Positions 16,610-25,687 of a DNA stretch of 64,000 bases are shown piece by piece. Numbering within the stretch: position 1 is the stretch's first letter; every line of letters begins with the position of its first letter. Source of the stretch: Candidatus Pyrohabitans jungbluthii (GTDB lineage: Archaea; Hydrothermarchaeota; Hydrothermarchaeia; Hydrothermarchaeales; BMS3B). Both the position numbers and the translations under genes were made by a program. The notes below the pieces were generated by a model. That model made no database searches, was not told the origin of the DNA, and saw only the letters and a program-made list of their open reading frames with translations. The stretch covers positions 1-64,000 of the forward strand of contig MTMD02000001.1 in assembly GCA_002010065.2 (NCBI GenBank), given 5' to 3'.

Positions 16610-17161
16610 ATGCACAACAACATAGAGGCTATTGCAAGGGAGATAAGACTCTGTACTCGGTGCAGGCTGAGCAGGAGCAGAAGGCAGGCGGTGCCCGGCG
16701 AAGGAAGCACGAGAGCAAGGATAATTCTGATTGGCGAAGCTCCCGGCAGAGAGGAGGATGCAACAGGTAAGCCTTTTGTGGGGCGAGCAGGAAAGTTGCT
16801 CACCCAGGTGTTGAACAATGCCTCTCTAACGCGGGAGGAGGTGTTCATAACCTCAGTGATTAAGTGCAGACCTCCAGAGAACAGGAGACCCAGGAAGAGG
16901 GAGATACGAGCCTGTCTTCCCTACCTGAGGAGACAGTTAGCGGCGATTAACCCGCGGGTTGTTGTGCTCTTAGGCGGAGTTGCGGGTGAAGCCATGCTCG
17001 GGATCAAGAAGGTGGGTGATGTCAGGGGGAAGCCCATCGAAAGGGAGAGGATATACATGGTAACTTACCACCCAGCGGCGGTGCTGAGAAACATAAACCT
17101 TCTTCCCTACCTCAGCGAGGATATTCGCCTGGCAAAAGAACTCGCTTACAACGAGACCTGA
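16610..17161 (+). CDS. udg: Uracil-DNA glycosylase, family 4 (Fe-S)
   Basis: A 183-residue type 4 UDG, common in thermophiles. Seen: LCTRCRL near the N-terminus, GEAPGREED (motif A), KPFVGRAGKLL, the CRPPENR and CLPYL cysteines that complete the 4Fe-4S cluster, and the C-terminal TYHPAAVLR motif. It removes uracil arising from cytosine deamination. The ATG at 16610 gives the usual N-terminus. The 3' end overlaps the convergent CBS regulator by 16 nt. Confidence 0.92.
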   Translation: MHNNIEAIAREIRLCTRCRLSRSRRQAVPGEGSTRARIILIGEAPGREEDATGKPFVGRAGKLLTQVLNNASLTREEVFITSVIKCRPPENRRPRKREIRACLPYLRRQLAAINPRVVVLLGGVAGEAMLGIKKVGDVRGKPIERERIYMVTYHPAAVLRNINLLPYLSEDIRLAKELAYNET

Positions 17162-18045
17162 CGCAGCAGACGAGCCATTCTGCACAGAATATCGCGGCGC
17201 GTTATTATGCCTATGGCATCACCGCGGTCGTCTATAACAATAAGCCTGCTTACATTGTTCTGCTCCATCACAGCTATCGCCGTGGAGAGGGCTGCGTCCT
17301 TGTGAATGGTTATCAGAGTTTTGCTCATGACCTCCTCGACCTTGCTGTCCTCCTTGCCCTCTGCCAACGCGCGGGCTATGTCCGTATTGGTTATAATCCC
17401 CACCGCTTTGGTGCCCTCCATTACCGGCGCCCCGCGGATACCTATCTGAGTGAAAAGCCTCGCTGCATCGCGAATGCTCGCCTCTGGAGAAATCGTCTTT
17501 ATGGTGTGCGTCGCTACGTCGTAAACCCTCTCTTTAGGAACAGACACCATCTCAAGAATATCGATGAGCAGCACATTATCTATGTCGTCTCGCCCAACCA
17601 CCCTGCCGCGAATCGCCAGCCTGTTAACAGGCGTTGGCCCTATGAGAACCACTTTGCCCACTGGTATCTGCTTCAGGTCGCCCAGGGCGTGCACTGTCGC
17701 GCGGCACTTCTCAGGGTCGTGAATTGTTATCAGGTCTATTCCGGTTACTGTCACATCCTCCACGGGTTTGCCGTCTATGCGAATGGGCACAGCTACCTCA
17801 CGTTCAAGCTTCTCGTAGTTAAGAATCGAATAACACTCAGCGGTGGGACGATAACCACCCTTTGGCCCAGGGACGCCCTCGACTAAGCCAAGGCTGCGAA
17901 GCGATTGCATCTGATTCCGTATTGTACCTGGATTCTTGTGTATGAGCTCCGCTATGTCCTCACCCTTAACCGCTTCGCCACCTGACTTGTGGTAAAGCTC
18001 TACCAGCGCCATTAAAACTTCTCTCTGAACGGGCGTGAGTTTCAT
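17146..18045 (-). CDS. Winged-helix regulator with CBS domain pair
   Basis: A 299-residue protein. Residues 1-75 form a winged helix (LTPVQREVLMALVELY...GTIRNQMQSLRSLGLVEG). A middle domain (about 80-165) precedes two CBS motifs ending RRDILCRM. The fold order HTH-DUF-CBS-CBS is an archaeal transcription-factor type; CBS pairs bind adenosyl ligands. The ATG at 18045 fits the HTH start better than the in-frame start at 18078. Target genes unknown; it may regulate itself or the divergent GTPase gene. Confidence 0.82.
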   Translation of the reverse strand: MKLTPVQREVLMALVELYHKSGGEAVKGEDIAELIHKNPGTIRNQMQSLRSLGLVEGVPGPKGGYRPTAECYSILNYEKLEREVAVPIRIDGKPVEDVTVTGIDLITIHDPEKCRATVHALGDLKQIPVGKVVLIGPTPVNRLAIRGRVVGRDDIDNVLLIDILEMVSVPKERVYDVATHTIKTISPEASIRDAARLFTQIGIRGAPVMEGTKAVGIITNTDIARALAEGKEDSKVEEVMSKTLITIHKDAALSTAIAVMEQNNVSRLIVIDDRGDAIGIITRRDILCRMARLLRQVSL

Positions 18046-18138
18046 GGTCTTCCCCTTATAAACTAAACTTAATACCAAGACATTATTAATGATTAACTAT
18101 GATAGATATTTATATATAAACCTTTAGGGAGTTGTGAA

Positions 18139-19134
18139 ATGAATTTCAAACGCGTGCCCAGGATACTGGATTCTAAAGAATTGATGGACTACGCCTTTTC
18201 AAGAGCCTCAAGAGAGGCAAGAAGAGTTTCTGCTCCCGGAGCAAGACTGCAGAGGGTTAAGAAGCGAGAAGAGCGCCGAATAACTATAGCAGGTTCTTCG
18301 GTAAGGCGCTATCTGAATAGAATACTTATGAGAATCCCCCGCATTGAAGAGCTTACCCCATTCTATTACGAGCTTATAGAGACTCTAGTGGGGATGGAGA
18401 AATTCACCCATAGCCTGCGCTCCCTCAGGTGGATGGTGAATAAGATTGAGAGGCTTGAGAGGGAGTACACCCGCAAGGTGCGCTTAGCGAGGGATGAGGA
18501 CGAAGTCCACCGCCACAGGAAGGAGTTCTACGGCAGGCTCGCTTCGCTGCTTCGCAAGATTGAGCCCGAGCTTCTATTTCTGAGAGAAGCCAGAGAAAGG
18601 CTTAAAAACCTGCCAAATGTGGAGGACACCTTTACCGTGGTAATCGCAGGCGCGCCGAATGTGGGCAAGTCTTCGCTTCTGCGCCGCCTTACCGGGGCGG
18701 AGCCTAGGGTGGAGAGCTACCCCTTCACCACAAAGCAGCTTCTGCTGGGCTACTTTGAACACCACCACAGGCGAGTGCAGGTGATAGATACACCGGGCCT
18801 GCTTGACCGCAGCTTCGAGGAGATGCGCCGGGAGGAGAGGCAGTGCATCCTCGCTCTCAAGCACTTGGCAAAGCTTATAATCTTCGTATTTGACATCTCT
18901 GAAACCTGCGGCTACCCTCTGGAAGAACAGCTGCGGATATACAGAAGCATAGCAGAAAGCTTTGACGTGGGGATAATACCTGTGATCAACAAGGCAGACC
19001 TCCTAACCCTAGAAGCACTTCAAGAAGCGGCGAAGCAGGAGCCTCTAGGAAGAGCGCTGGTGTGCTCCGCAAAGGAAGGTACTGGTATAAGTGAAATAAT
19101 AGAGAAGATAACCAAAGCTATGGGCAACGAATAA
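18139..19134 (+). CDS. NOG1-family GTPase
   Basis: A 331-residue OBG/HflX superfamily GTPase like Nog1. An N-terminal helical domain (1-165) is followed by G1 GAPNVGKSS, a switch region PFTTK, G3 DTPGLLDR, G4 NKAD and G5 SAKEG. Nog1 acts in large ribosomal subunit assembly in eukaryotes; archaeal homologues are inferred to do likewise. The ATG at 18139 follows a short AT-rich leader with TATATATAAACC about 25 nt upstream. Confidence 0.88.
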   Translation: MNFKRVPRILDSKELMDYAFSRASREARRVSAPGARLQRVKKREERRITIAGSSVRRYLNRILMRIPRIEELTPFYYELIETLVGMEKFTHSLRSLRWMVNKIERLEREYTRKVRLARDEDEVHRHRKEFYGRLASLLRKIEPELLFLREARERLKNLPNVEDTFTVVIAGAPNVGKSSLLRRLTGAEPRVESYPFTTKQLLLGYFEHHHRRVQVIDTPGLLDRSFEEMRREERQCILALKHLAKLIIFVFDISETCGYPLEEQLRIYRSIAESFDVGIIPVINKADLLTLEALQEAAKQEPLGRALVCSAKEGTGISEIIEKITKAMGNE

Positions 19135-19196
19135 TTTTAAATACAATTTCTATAATATTAAAATTGTTAATTAGGTATAGTTATGGAGGAGTAAAT

Positions 19197-19586
19197 ATGG
19201 CTAAAATTATGGTTGTTGATGATGAACCAGAGATGGTTTCTCTCATTAAGAAGATTCTTGAAGATGGGGGACATGAGGTAGAACCTGCATATTCTGGTCA
19301 GGAGGCGCTGGAAAAGTTGGAGTCTGGAATCAAGCCGGATTTGATTCTCCTCGATGTTATGATGCCTGGCTTAAACGGATGGGAGGTTAGCAGGAGAATT
19401 AAGGAGAGGGAGGAGACAAAGGATATCATAGTGGCCATGCTTACAATTAAGAGCGAGGATGAAGATAAGGTAACAAGCCTCGACGAAGGCCTTGCGGACT
19501 GGCACATCAGCAAGCCTTTTAAAAATGAAGAGTTACTCCGCACTGTAAACTGGCTTTTGAAGAGGCCTATAAAAAGAGAGGAGTAA
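19197..19586 (+). CDS. Stand-alone receiver (CheY-like response regulator)
   Basis: A 129-residue single receiver domain: MVVDDEPEM, phosphoacceptor Asp in LILLDVMMPG, a Thr in MLTIKSE and the Lys in SKPFKNEE. There is no output domain. The ATG at 19197 follows GGAGGAGTAA. It is 12 nt upstream of the minD-like gene, so the pair is probably cotranscribed and could link phosphorylation to the ATPase (inference). Confidence 0.9.
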   Translation: MAKIMVVDDEPEMVSLIKKILEDGGHEVEPAYSGQEALEKLESGIKPDLILLDVMMPGLNGWEVSRRIKEREETKDIIVAMLTIKSEDEDKVTSLDEGLADWHISKPFKNEELLRTVNWLLKRPIKREE

Positions 19587-19598
19587 CGGGCGGTTACC

Positions 19599-20369
19599 AT
19601 GGGCGTCTCCATAACTATATGCTCAGGAAAGGGTGGAACAGGTAAGACCACAATAACAGCGAACTTAGGCGTTGCCCTTGCGCAGCTGGGTAAGGAGGTT
19701 TTAATCCTTGATGCCGACATAGAAATGGCAAACTTGGAGCTTATTCTTGGCCTGGAAGATGCAAAAATTACGCTTCATCACGTGCTCGCAGGTGAGGCAG
19801 ACATTAGTGAAGCCATTTACGAAGGTCCCGCCGGCGTTAGGGTGGTTCCAGCAGGCATATCCCTGGAAACCCTGAAAAAGGCAGACCCTGATAGGCTGGA
19901 TTCCGTCCTAGAAGCTCTCAAGAATGTTGAGATTCTGCTAATCGATGCCCCTGCGGGGCTGGGTAGGAGCGTGCTGACAGCGCTCTCGACAGCTCAAGAA
20001 GCGCTGCTGGTGGTAAATCCAGAGATATCTTCAATGAGCGATGCCCTGAAAACAAAAATCGTCGCCAAAAAGCTTGGAACTCACATTCTTGGTGCTGTTC
20101 TAAACCGGGCGACCTTCGACAGCAGCGACCTCACGGTGAAAGAGGTGGAGATGATTCTGGAAACGCGAATACTCGCTGTGGTACCGGAAGACCCAGAGGT
20201 GCGTCGCAGCGCAGCCTTTGGTCAGCCATTTGTAATCCGCGCCCCGAATTCCCAAGCTGCGCAGGCGATTAAGAAGCTTGCCGCAGACCTAGTAGGGGAG
20301 GAGTACATACCACCTAAGCCCAAGGTATCCTTTATGAAGCGCCTCCTCAAGGGGCTCTTTGGCAGGTGA
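19599..20369 (+). CDS. minD: MinD/ParA-type ATPase with membrane-targeting helix
   Basis: A 256-residue deviant-Walker ATPase: [11 protein letters not shown] at the N-terminus, [11 protein letters not shown], and IDAPAGLG. The last 14 residues ([14 protein letters not shown]) form a basic amphipathic helix like the membrane-targeting sequence of MinD. Archaeal MinD-type proteins position surface or chemosensory structures rather than FtsZ. Its pairing with a receiver suggests a signalling or localisation module. No MinC or MinE is present. Confidence 0.88.
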   Translation: MGVSITICSGKGGTGKTTITANLGVALAQLGKEVLILDADIEMANLELILGLEDAKITLHHVLAGEADISEAIYEGPAGVRVVPAGISLETLKKADPDRLDSVLEALKNVEILLIDAPAGLGRSVLTALSTAQEALLVVNPEISSMSDALKTKIVAKKLGTHILGAVLNRATFDSSDLTVKEVEMILETRILAVVPEDPEVRRSAAFGQPFVIRAPNSQAAQAIKKLAADLVGEEYIPPKPKVSFMKRLLKGLFGR

Positions 20370-20432
20370 ATATCTGCTCAGCGTTTCTGGCTCTTGAAAG
20401 TTTTTCACTGACAAATGAGGGGAAGGCTACAT

Positions 20433-20849
20433 ATGGATTACGAGACCTTTGATCACGAGGCGGATATAGGCGTTAGAGGGTATGGCAACACCTTAGAGGA
20501 AGCCTTTGAAAACGCAGCTAGAGCTATGTTCTCTGTTATGGTGGACTTGAGCAAGGTTAAACCGGTGAAAAAATTTCACATAAAGGCCGAGGCGCCCGAC
20601 GCAGAGACACTGCTTGTAGAGTGGCTCAACCAACTTCTCGCTATTGCAGACCTAGAGGGTTACCTCTTCTCAGACTTCAAGGTGAAAATTTTGCAGGACG
20701 GCACTCACCTGGAGGGCTACGCCATAGGCGAGCCCATAGACACAGAAAGGCACGAGATAAGCGTCGAGGTCAAAGGTGCAACCTACTCTATGCTTGAAGT
20801 TGGTAAAGAGGATGGAAGATATAAGGCGCAGTGTGTGGTGGACGTTTAG
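20433..20849 (+). CDS. Archease
   Basis: A 138-residue archease beginning MDYETFDHEADIGVRG, the conserved N-terminus with the metal-binding Asp. LLVEWLNQLL and the closing YKAQCVVDV are also typical. Archease activates RtcB by speeding its guanylylation and widening nucleotide use. An in-frame start at 20415 would add six residues, but GAGGGGAAGG before 20433 fixes the start. rtcB follows after 11 nt, the classical archease-rtcB operon. Confidence 0.93.
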   Translation: MDYETFDHEADIGVRGYGNTLEEAFENAARAMFSVMVDLSKVKPVKKFHIKAEAPDAETLLVEWLNQLLAIADLEGYLFSDFKVKILQDGTHLEGYAIGEPIDTERHEISVEVKGATYSMLEVGKEDGRYKAQCVVDV

Positions 20850-20860
20850 AGGTGGTGGAG

Positions 20861-22291
20861 ATGGATTTGAAATTCCTTGAGAGGAAAGGTGAATATGAAT
20901 GGGAGATTCCCAAGACTGGAGACATGAATGTCCCTGGTAAAATATTCGCATCACGCAAGCTCATTGAGGACATGGACGACAAGGTGCGGGAGCAGATAAC
21001 CAACGTCGCCTGCTTGCCTGGGATTCAGAAGGCTTCGCTTGCTATGCCAGACGCGCATTGGGGGTACGGCTTTCCTATAGGCGGAGTAGGTGCCTTTGAC
21101 CCCGAGGAGGACGGCGTTATCTGCATGGGCGGCATCGGCTTCGACATCTCCTGCGGAGTTCGCACGCTGAGAACCGGGATGAGCCTAGAGGAGATTAAAC
21201 CGAAAATTGAAGAGCTTGCCGAAGCGTTATACCGCAAGGTGCCGGCAGGGCTTGGAAGCAAGGGAAAGCTCTCGCTGAGTATAAGTGAAATCGACGATGT
21301 TCTTCGCGGCGGCGCTGTGTGGGCTGTGGAACAGGGCTATGGCTACGAGGAAGACCTGGAGTACATAGAGGAGCAGGGCAGAATGGAAGGGGCAAAGCCG
21401 GAGAACGTTTCCCACATGGCGAAGAAGAGGCAGCTCCGTGAGGTTGGCACCCTTGGCTCGGGAAATCACTACCTCGAGGTGCAGTACGTGAGTGAGGTAT
21501 ACGATGAAGACGCCGCCAAAGCTTACGGGCTAGAGAAAAACAGCGTGGTTATATCTGTGCATTGCGGCTCCCGCGCTCTCGGGCACCAGATAGGTATGGA
21601 CTACATAAAGGAGCTTTACAAAACTGCCAAAAAGTACGGGATACCCATTAAAGACAGAGAGCTTGCGTGTGCCCCGATTAACTCTCCAGAGGGGCAGAAG
21701 TATTTCTCAGCTGTAGCCGCTGGAATAAACTGCGCCCTCGCGAATCGCCAGGTAATAGCCCACCTGGTCAGGCAAGTCTTTGAGGAGGTCATGCCAGAAG
21801 CCAAGGTGGAGATGCTCTACGACATAAGCCACAACACCTGCAAGGTGGAAGAACACGTCGTAGATGGGGAGCGCAAAACGCTATACGTGCACCGCAAGGG
21901 CTCCACCCGTGCATTAGGTCCTGGAAGGAAAGAGATTCCAAAGGCTTACCGCGACGTGGGTCAGCCGGTGCTCATAGGCGGCACCATGGGTACGTTCTCC
22001 TTCATACTCAGGGGCACCTCAGAGGGGCTAGAGAAAGCCTTCGGGAGTGCATGCCACGGCGCTGGCAGGGCAACAAGTAGGAAGCAGGCGAAGCGAGTCT
22101 TTCGAGGCGAGCGCATTATTCAGGAGCTTAGAAGCAGAGGCATAATAATAAAAGCCCACTCGTATGCGGGCGTAGCCGAGGAGGCACCGGGGGCGTACAA
22201 GGATGTGGAAGAGGTGGTTAACGCCGTGCACAACGCTGGTTTGGCAAAGAAGGTGGTGAAGCTGAGACCACTTGCATGCATAAAAGGATAG
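20861..22291 (+). CDS. rtcB: RNA-splicing ligase RtcB
   Basis: A 476-residue RtcB without an intein. Seen: GGIGFDISCGVRTL with the metal-binding Asp/Cys, GSGNHYLEVQ, SVHCGSRALGHQ, YVHRKGSTRALGPG, GGTMGTFSF and the C-terminal CHGAGRATSRKQAKR with the guanylylated His. It joins 2',3'-cyclic phosphate and 5'-OH RNA ends, sealing spliced tRNA halves. The ATG at 20861 follows GGTGGTGGAG. It is coupled to archease. Confidence 0.95.
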   Translation: MDLKFLERKGEYEWEIPKTGDMNVPGKIFASRKLIEDMDDKVREQITNVACLPGIQKASLAMPDAHWGYGFPIGGVGAFDPEEDGVICMGGIGFDISCGVRTLRTGMSLEEIKPKIEELAEALYRKVPAGLGSKGKLSLSISEIDDVLRGGAVWAVEQGYGYEEDLEYIEEQGRMEGAKPENVSHMAKKRQLREVGTLGSGNHYLEVQYVSEVYDEDAAKAYGLEKNSVVISVHCGSRALGHQIGMDYIKELYKTAKKYGIPIKDRELACAPINSPEGQKYFSAVAAGINCALANRQVIAHLVRQVFEEVMPEAKVEMLYDISHNTCKVEEHVVDGERKTLYVHRKGSTRALGPGRKEIPKAYRDVGQPVLIGGTMGTFSFILRGTSEGLEKAFGSACHGAGRATSRKQAKRVFRGERIIQELRSRGIIIKAHSYAGVAEEAPGAYKDVEEVVNAVHNAGLAKKVVKLRPLACIKG

Positions 22292-22346
22292 GGTTTTTAT
22301 ACCAGATGTTAATAAATTACAATTATTAAAATAATGTGGTAGTGAA

Positions 22347-22709
22347 ATGGCAAAAATTCTTTTTGTAGATGACGAGCCCGATATAGGGTTGCTCGTTACC
22401 AAGATATTGGAAGATTTTGGGCACGATATAAAGTGGGTCTCCAGTGCAAAGGAATGCTTCGAAGTTTTAGATGTGTACAAACCTGATCTGGTGATAATGG
22501 ACATTTTTATGCCAGGCCCAAATGGTATAGAGGCAGCGAAGGAAATAAAAGCGCAGCATCCAGAGATGCCTGTGCTAATGTTCTCCATAATGTACATAAC
22601 CGAAGACATAAACGAAGCGATGCAGGTCTCGGGCGCCGACGACTTCCTTGGCAAGCCCTTTGAGAGAAAGGAGCTTCTTGAGAGGGTGGAAAAACTTCTG
22701 CACAGTTGA
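22347..22709 (+). CDS. Stand-alone receiver (response regulator)
   Basis: A 120-residue receiver: LFVDDEPDIG, phosphoacceptor Asp in LVIMDIFMPG, and the conserved Lys in LGKPFERKE. The usual Thr/Ser position reads MFSIMY. No output domain. Its own promoter is likely in the AT-rich gap after rtcB (ACCAGATGTTAATAAATT). The antiporter gene follows 13 nt later, so the receiver and transporter probably share an mRNA. Confidence 0.88.
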   Translation: MAKILFVDDEPDIGLLVTKILEDFGHDIKWVSSAKECFEVLDVYKPDLVIMDIFMPGPNGIEAAKEIKAQHPEMPVLMFSIMYITEDINEAMQVSGADDFLGKPFERKELLERVEKLLHS

Positions 22710-22722
22710 GAGGGAGGAGAGT

Positions 22723-23931
22723 GTGCCAGGTATAGGCGAGACCGAGATTTTAGAGACCATTTTAACGCTGTGTCTCTTGATATTCGCAGCCAAAGGTGGC
22801 GGAGAGATTGCGCAGCGCTTCGGTGTAGCCGCAGTGGTTGGTGAGCTCCTTGCAGGTGTGCTTCTCGCTCCCACGTTGCTCGGCAGTACAGAGCTTTTTG
22901 GTCACAGGCTGGTGATTATCAATGACACCGTGAAGGTGTTCGCTGAAATTGGAGCGATCCTCCTACTCTTTCTCATAGGCCTTGAGATGCGGTTCGCCGA
23001 GTTCAGAAAAACTGGCGTAACGGCTGTGGGCGTGGCACTGGGAGGGATATTTCTTCCCTTTACCCTGGGGTACTACTTTGTGCTGCTTGCTGGTGGCACA
23101 AACCATGAGGCAATGCTTATAGGCGCCGCCCTCACGGCGACGAGCATCGCAATAACCGCTAAAACGCTCTACGACATGGGTAAAGACAGAACCCCCGAGA
23201 GCAGAATAATAATCAGCGCGGCTGTATTTGACGATGTGCTTGGGCTGGTGGTTTTGGCTGTGGTGCTAGCGGTGATTCAGAGCGGGGGCATTACTCTTGG
23301 AGATACTCTTATAATCGCTGCCAAGGCTATCGGCATGTGGATACTTCTAATCCTTACTGGAATTTTCATCTTCTCGCGAATCGTAACCACAACTGCGCCC
23401 TTTATAAGGACAAAGGGCAGTCTCGAGGCTCTCGCAGTGGCGTCCTGCTTTGGCTTCGCTTACTTAAGCGGCATTGCTGGCTTAGCGCCCATCCTTGGAG
23501 CCTTCGCCGCTGGCATGGCTATAGCTGAGACCAACCTCATCAAGAGTATTCACGAGTTTATAGAGAAGGTGAATTTTATGATGGCACCCCTCTTCTTTAC
23601 GGTTATAGGTACGCAGGTTGACCTCACTTCTCTCAGTGTGACTTCCCTAGGCTTTGTCATTATGCTTTTTATAATAGCAGTGTTCAGCAAGGTCGTCGGC
23701 TGTGGTTTGCCAGTATATTTCTCCACCAAAAGAGTTAAGAGTTCTGCCATCGTTGGCGTTGGCATGGTTTCGCGAGGCGAGGTGGGGCTCATAATCGCAG
23801 GAATAGGTGCCACTTCGGGGATTCTATCCCAGGAAGTTTTCTCGGCTGCAGTGCTTGTTATACTCGCAACCACTGTGCTTACCCCTATAGTCCTGAAAAG
23901 ACTTTTCGCAGTCCCTAAGTCGGTCTCCTGA
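22723..23931 (+). CDS. CPA2-type cation/proton antiporter
   Basis: A 402-residue membrane protein with about 12 hydrophobic segments. It has the CPA2/Kef/NapA-type GELLAGVLLAP segment near residue 45 and the conserved acidic pair region SAAVFDDVLGLVVLAV (about residues 165-180). No regulatory RCK/TrkA-N domain is attached, so it is likely a simple Na+(K+)/H+ antiporter. The GTG start at 22723 follows GGGAGGAGAG. The frame extends upstream to 22648 but that part overlaps the receiver gene. Confidence 0.87.
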   Translation: MPGIGETEILETILTLCLLIFAAKGGGEIAQRFGVAAVVGELLAGVLLAPTLLGSTELFGHRLVIINDTVKVFAEIGAILLLFLIGLEMRFAEFRKTGVTAVGVALGGIFLPFTLGYYFVLLAGGTNHEAMLIGAALTATSIAITAKTLYDMGKDRTPESRIIISAAVFDDVLGLVVLAVVLAVIQSGGITLGDTLIIAAKAIGMWILLILTGIFIFSRIVTTTAPFIRTKGSLEALAVASCFGFAYLSGIAGLAPILGAFAAGMAIAETNLIKSIHEFIEKVNFMMAPLFFTVIGTQVDLTSLSVTSLGFVIMLFIIAVFSKVVGCGLPVYFSTKRVKSSAIVGVGMVSRGEVGLIIAGIGATSGILSQEVFSAAVLVILATTVLTPIVLKRLFAVPKSVS

Positions 23932-23986
23932 GATCCTTTTTTGCAAGATTCCTGGGCAACATTTTTCTTTTGCAGCATTATAAAAA

Positions 23987-24244
23987 GTGGAGCTTTTAGA
24001 AAAATTTAAGTTCCGTGCCGAAGAGATGCAAATAAGGGAGATGAGTCTAGAAGAGCTTGAGGACTTCAGAAATGAAATCTCTGGCAAGGTCAAAGCAGAG
24101 CAGATTCGCGAGACAAAGGCGAGCGTTGTTGCCACAGCGTGCGCCAACTGCAAGAAGCAGCTTCATGAAATAAGTGAGCACTACAGGCTTGGAGTTGAAG
24201 TAGTTGGAGTAAGCGACCTGGCAGCGCAGGCTCTCACAGGGTAG
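23987..24244 (+). CDS. Short CCG-type (HdrB/D-like) domain protein
   Basis: An 85-residue protein whose C-terminal half (TACANCKKQLHEI then YRLGVEVVGVSDL) matches the end of cysteine-rich CCG domains of heterodisulfide reductase HdrB/HdrD and glycolate oxidase Fe-S subunits. Full CCG modules hold two CCG repeats and are much longer; here only one C-x2-C is present. GTG 23987 is used, but ATTATAAAAAG immediately upstream looks like a TATA box, in which case ATG 24026 on a leaderless mRNA is the better start. It may be a degenerate remnant or a free-standing redox peptide. Confidence 0.55.
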   Translation: MELLEKFKFRAEEMQIREMSLEELEDFRNEISGKVKAEQIRETKASVVATACANCKKQLHEISEHYRLGVEVVGVSDLAAQALTG

Positions 24245-24400
24245 CCTGCTTTACTTTTTCTTCCTGCCCTAAGGTTTTTAATCCTTCAAGCCAATCCTTC
24301 TTATTACCCTCATCAGCTGGTAATCCAAAATTATTTATACTCGAAGCTCTTTGGGTTTATTGTAATTGTGTCCAAACTGTGCACAGTTGCAGGTGGTAGA

Positions 24401-25312
24401 ATGGAGGAGTACGACATCATCGTCATTGGTGGTGGACCCGCAGGCTTAAGCGCAGGCCTGTACGCCGCTCGGGCTAACAAGCGCACGCTGATTCTTGACA
24501 AGCCCGGAGAGGGCGCCCTCAAGAAGGTTGAAGTCCTGGATAATTATCTTGGCTTTCCTGATGGGATAACCGGAAAGGAGCTTCTTGAGCTGGGCAGGAG
24601 GCAGGTTGAGCGCTTCGGCGCAAAGATTTTGGAGGAAGAGGCGATAGCGATTAAGCCGGGTGAAGATGGGCGCTACATCGTCGAAACTGCTGAGGCTGAG
24701 TATTCCTGCGAAGGGGTTATCATCGCCACCGGCGTAAAGCACGAGAAGCCCAGGGTTAAAAACCTGGATAAATTTGAGGGGCGAGGCGTAAGTTACTGCG
24801 TGACCTGCGATGGATTCTTCTTCCGCGACGCTAAGGTAGGTGTATTGGGCTCCCGCGACTACGCAGCCAAGGAGGCGCTGGAGCTTCTAAACTACACCAA
24901 GAGCATAACCCTCTTCACCAATGGAAAGGAGCTTGAGGTAAGGGAATCGCTGAGGAAAAAGCTGGAAGAAAACAACATAGAGGTCGTGAAGGAGGAGATC
25001 GACGAGCTTATTGGCGAGGAGACGCTTGCTGGAGTTAAGCTAAAGAACGGCGAGGTTCGCGAGCTTCGCGGTTTGTTCGTTGCTGTAGGCACAAGCGGAG
25101 CCACCGACTTTGCGCGCACCCTGGGTATTATGGTGGAGGGCTCGGCGATAGTGGTGGACAAGAACCAGAGCACTGGCATTCCTCGCATTTATGCAGCGGG
25201 CGACTGCACCGGTGGTAACCGCCAGGTGGCAGTCGCGGTAGGAGAGGGCGCCAATGCTGCCATTAACCTGATAAGCGAACTAAAGGGTACGAAGCATGTG
25301 GATTACCATTAA
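24401..25312 (+). CDS. Thioredoxin-reductase-like flavoprotein with altered NADPH site
   Basis: A 303-residue low-molecular-weight TrxR homologue. Present: FAD motif GGGPAGLSAGLYAARA, redox pair in SYCVTCDG, and YAAGDCTGG near the end. The second nucleotide motif, normally GGGxSA followed by HRR, reads LGSRDYAAKEA and LFTNGKE. Loss of the Arg residues that hold the NADPH phosphate suggests a different donor, as known for the F420H2-dependent reductase of Methanocaldococcus; this is inference. ATG 24401 follows GGTGG. Likely partner: thioredoxin at 15.7 kb. Confidence 0.85.
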   Translation: MEEYDIIVIGGGPAGLSAGLYAARANKRTLILDKPGEGALKKVEVLDNYLGFPDGITGKELLELGRRQVERFGAKILEEEAIAIKPGEDGRYIVETAEAEYSCEGVIIATGVKHEKPRVKNLDKFEGRGVSYCVTCDGFFFRDAKVGVLGSRDYAAKEALELLNYTKSITLFTNGKELEVRESLRKKLEENNIEVVKEEIDELIGEETLAGVKLKNGEVRELRGLFVAVGTSGATDFARTLGIMVEGSAIVVDKNQSTGIPRIYAAGDCTGGNRQVAVAVGEGANAAINLISELKGTKHVDYH

Positions 25313-25324
25313 GGGGGCAGGCGA

Positions 25325-25687
25325 ATGAAAAACCTCCCTGACCTCAAAACCCCCTTCCGGGAGATGTCGGTAATAGATATAATGCGCTGCATGTTCGGGC
25401 TGAAGAGCTTTGAGACTGAGATTTACCTAGAGCTGGTGAACAAGGGCTCGCTTACAGTCAACGACCTGGTTGCCAAGTTCGGCAAGGACAGGAGCACGAT
25501 ACAGCGAGCGCTGCAGAATTTAACTATCGCGGGCTTGATCTACCGGGAGCAGAAGAACATCAAAAACGGAGGCTACTACTACGTTTACCACGCTGCGCCC
25601 TTCGATGAGATTAAGGACACAATGAAGGCGAGCATCCTCAAGTGGTGCGACGCTGTTATAAAGTGGATTGACGAGCTCAACCCCTAA
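25325..25687 (+). CDS. TrmB-like winged-helix transcriptional regulator
   Basis: A 120-residue DNA-binding protein. FGLKSFETEIYLELV followed by a recognition helix region KDRSTIQRALQNL and a wing (GGYYYVYHA) is the TrmB N-terminal HTH. The sugar-binding TrmB domain is absent. It starts 12 nt after the TrxR-like gene, so it may regulate that gene, perhaps in response to redox state (inference). Cysteines at about 19 and 107 exist. Its end overlaps the convergent Lrp-type gene by 4 nt. Confidence 0.82.
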   Translation: MKNLPDLKTPFREMSVIDIMRCMFGLKSFETEIYLELVNKGSLTVNDLVAKFGKDRSTIQRALQNLTIAGLIYREQKNIKNGGYYYVYHAAPFDEIKDTMKASILKWCDAVIKWIDELNP

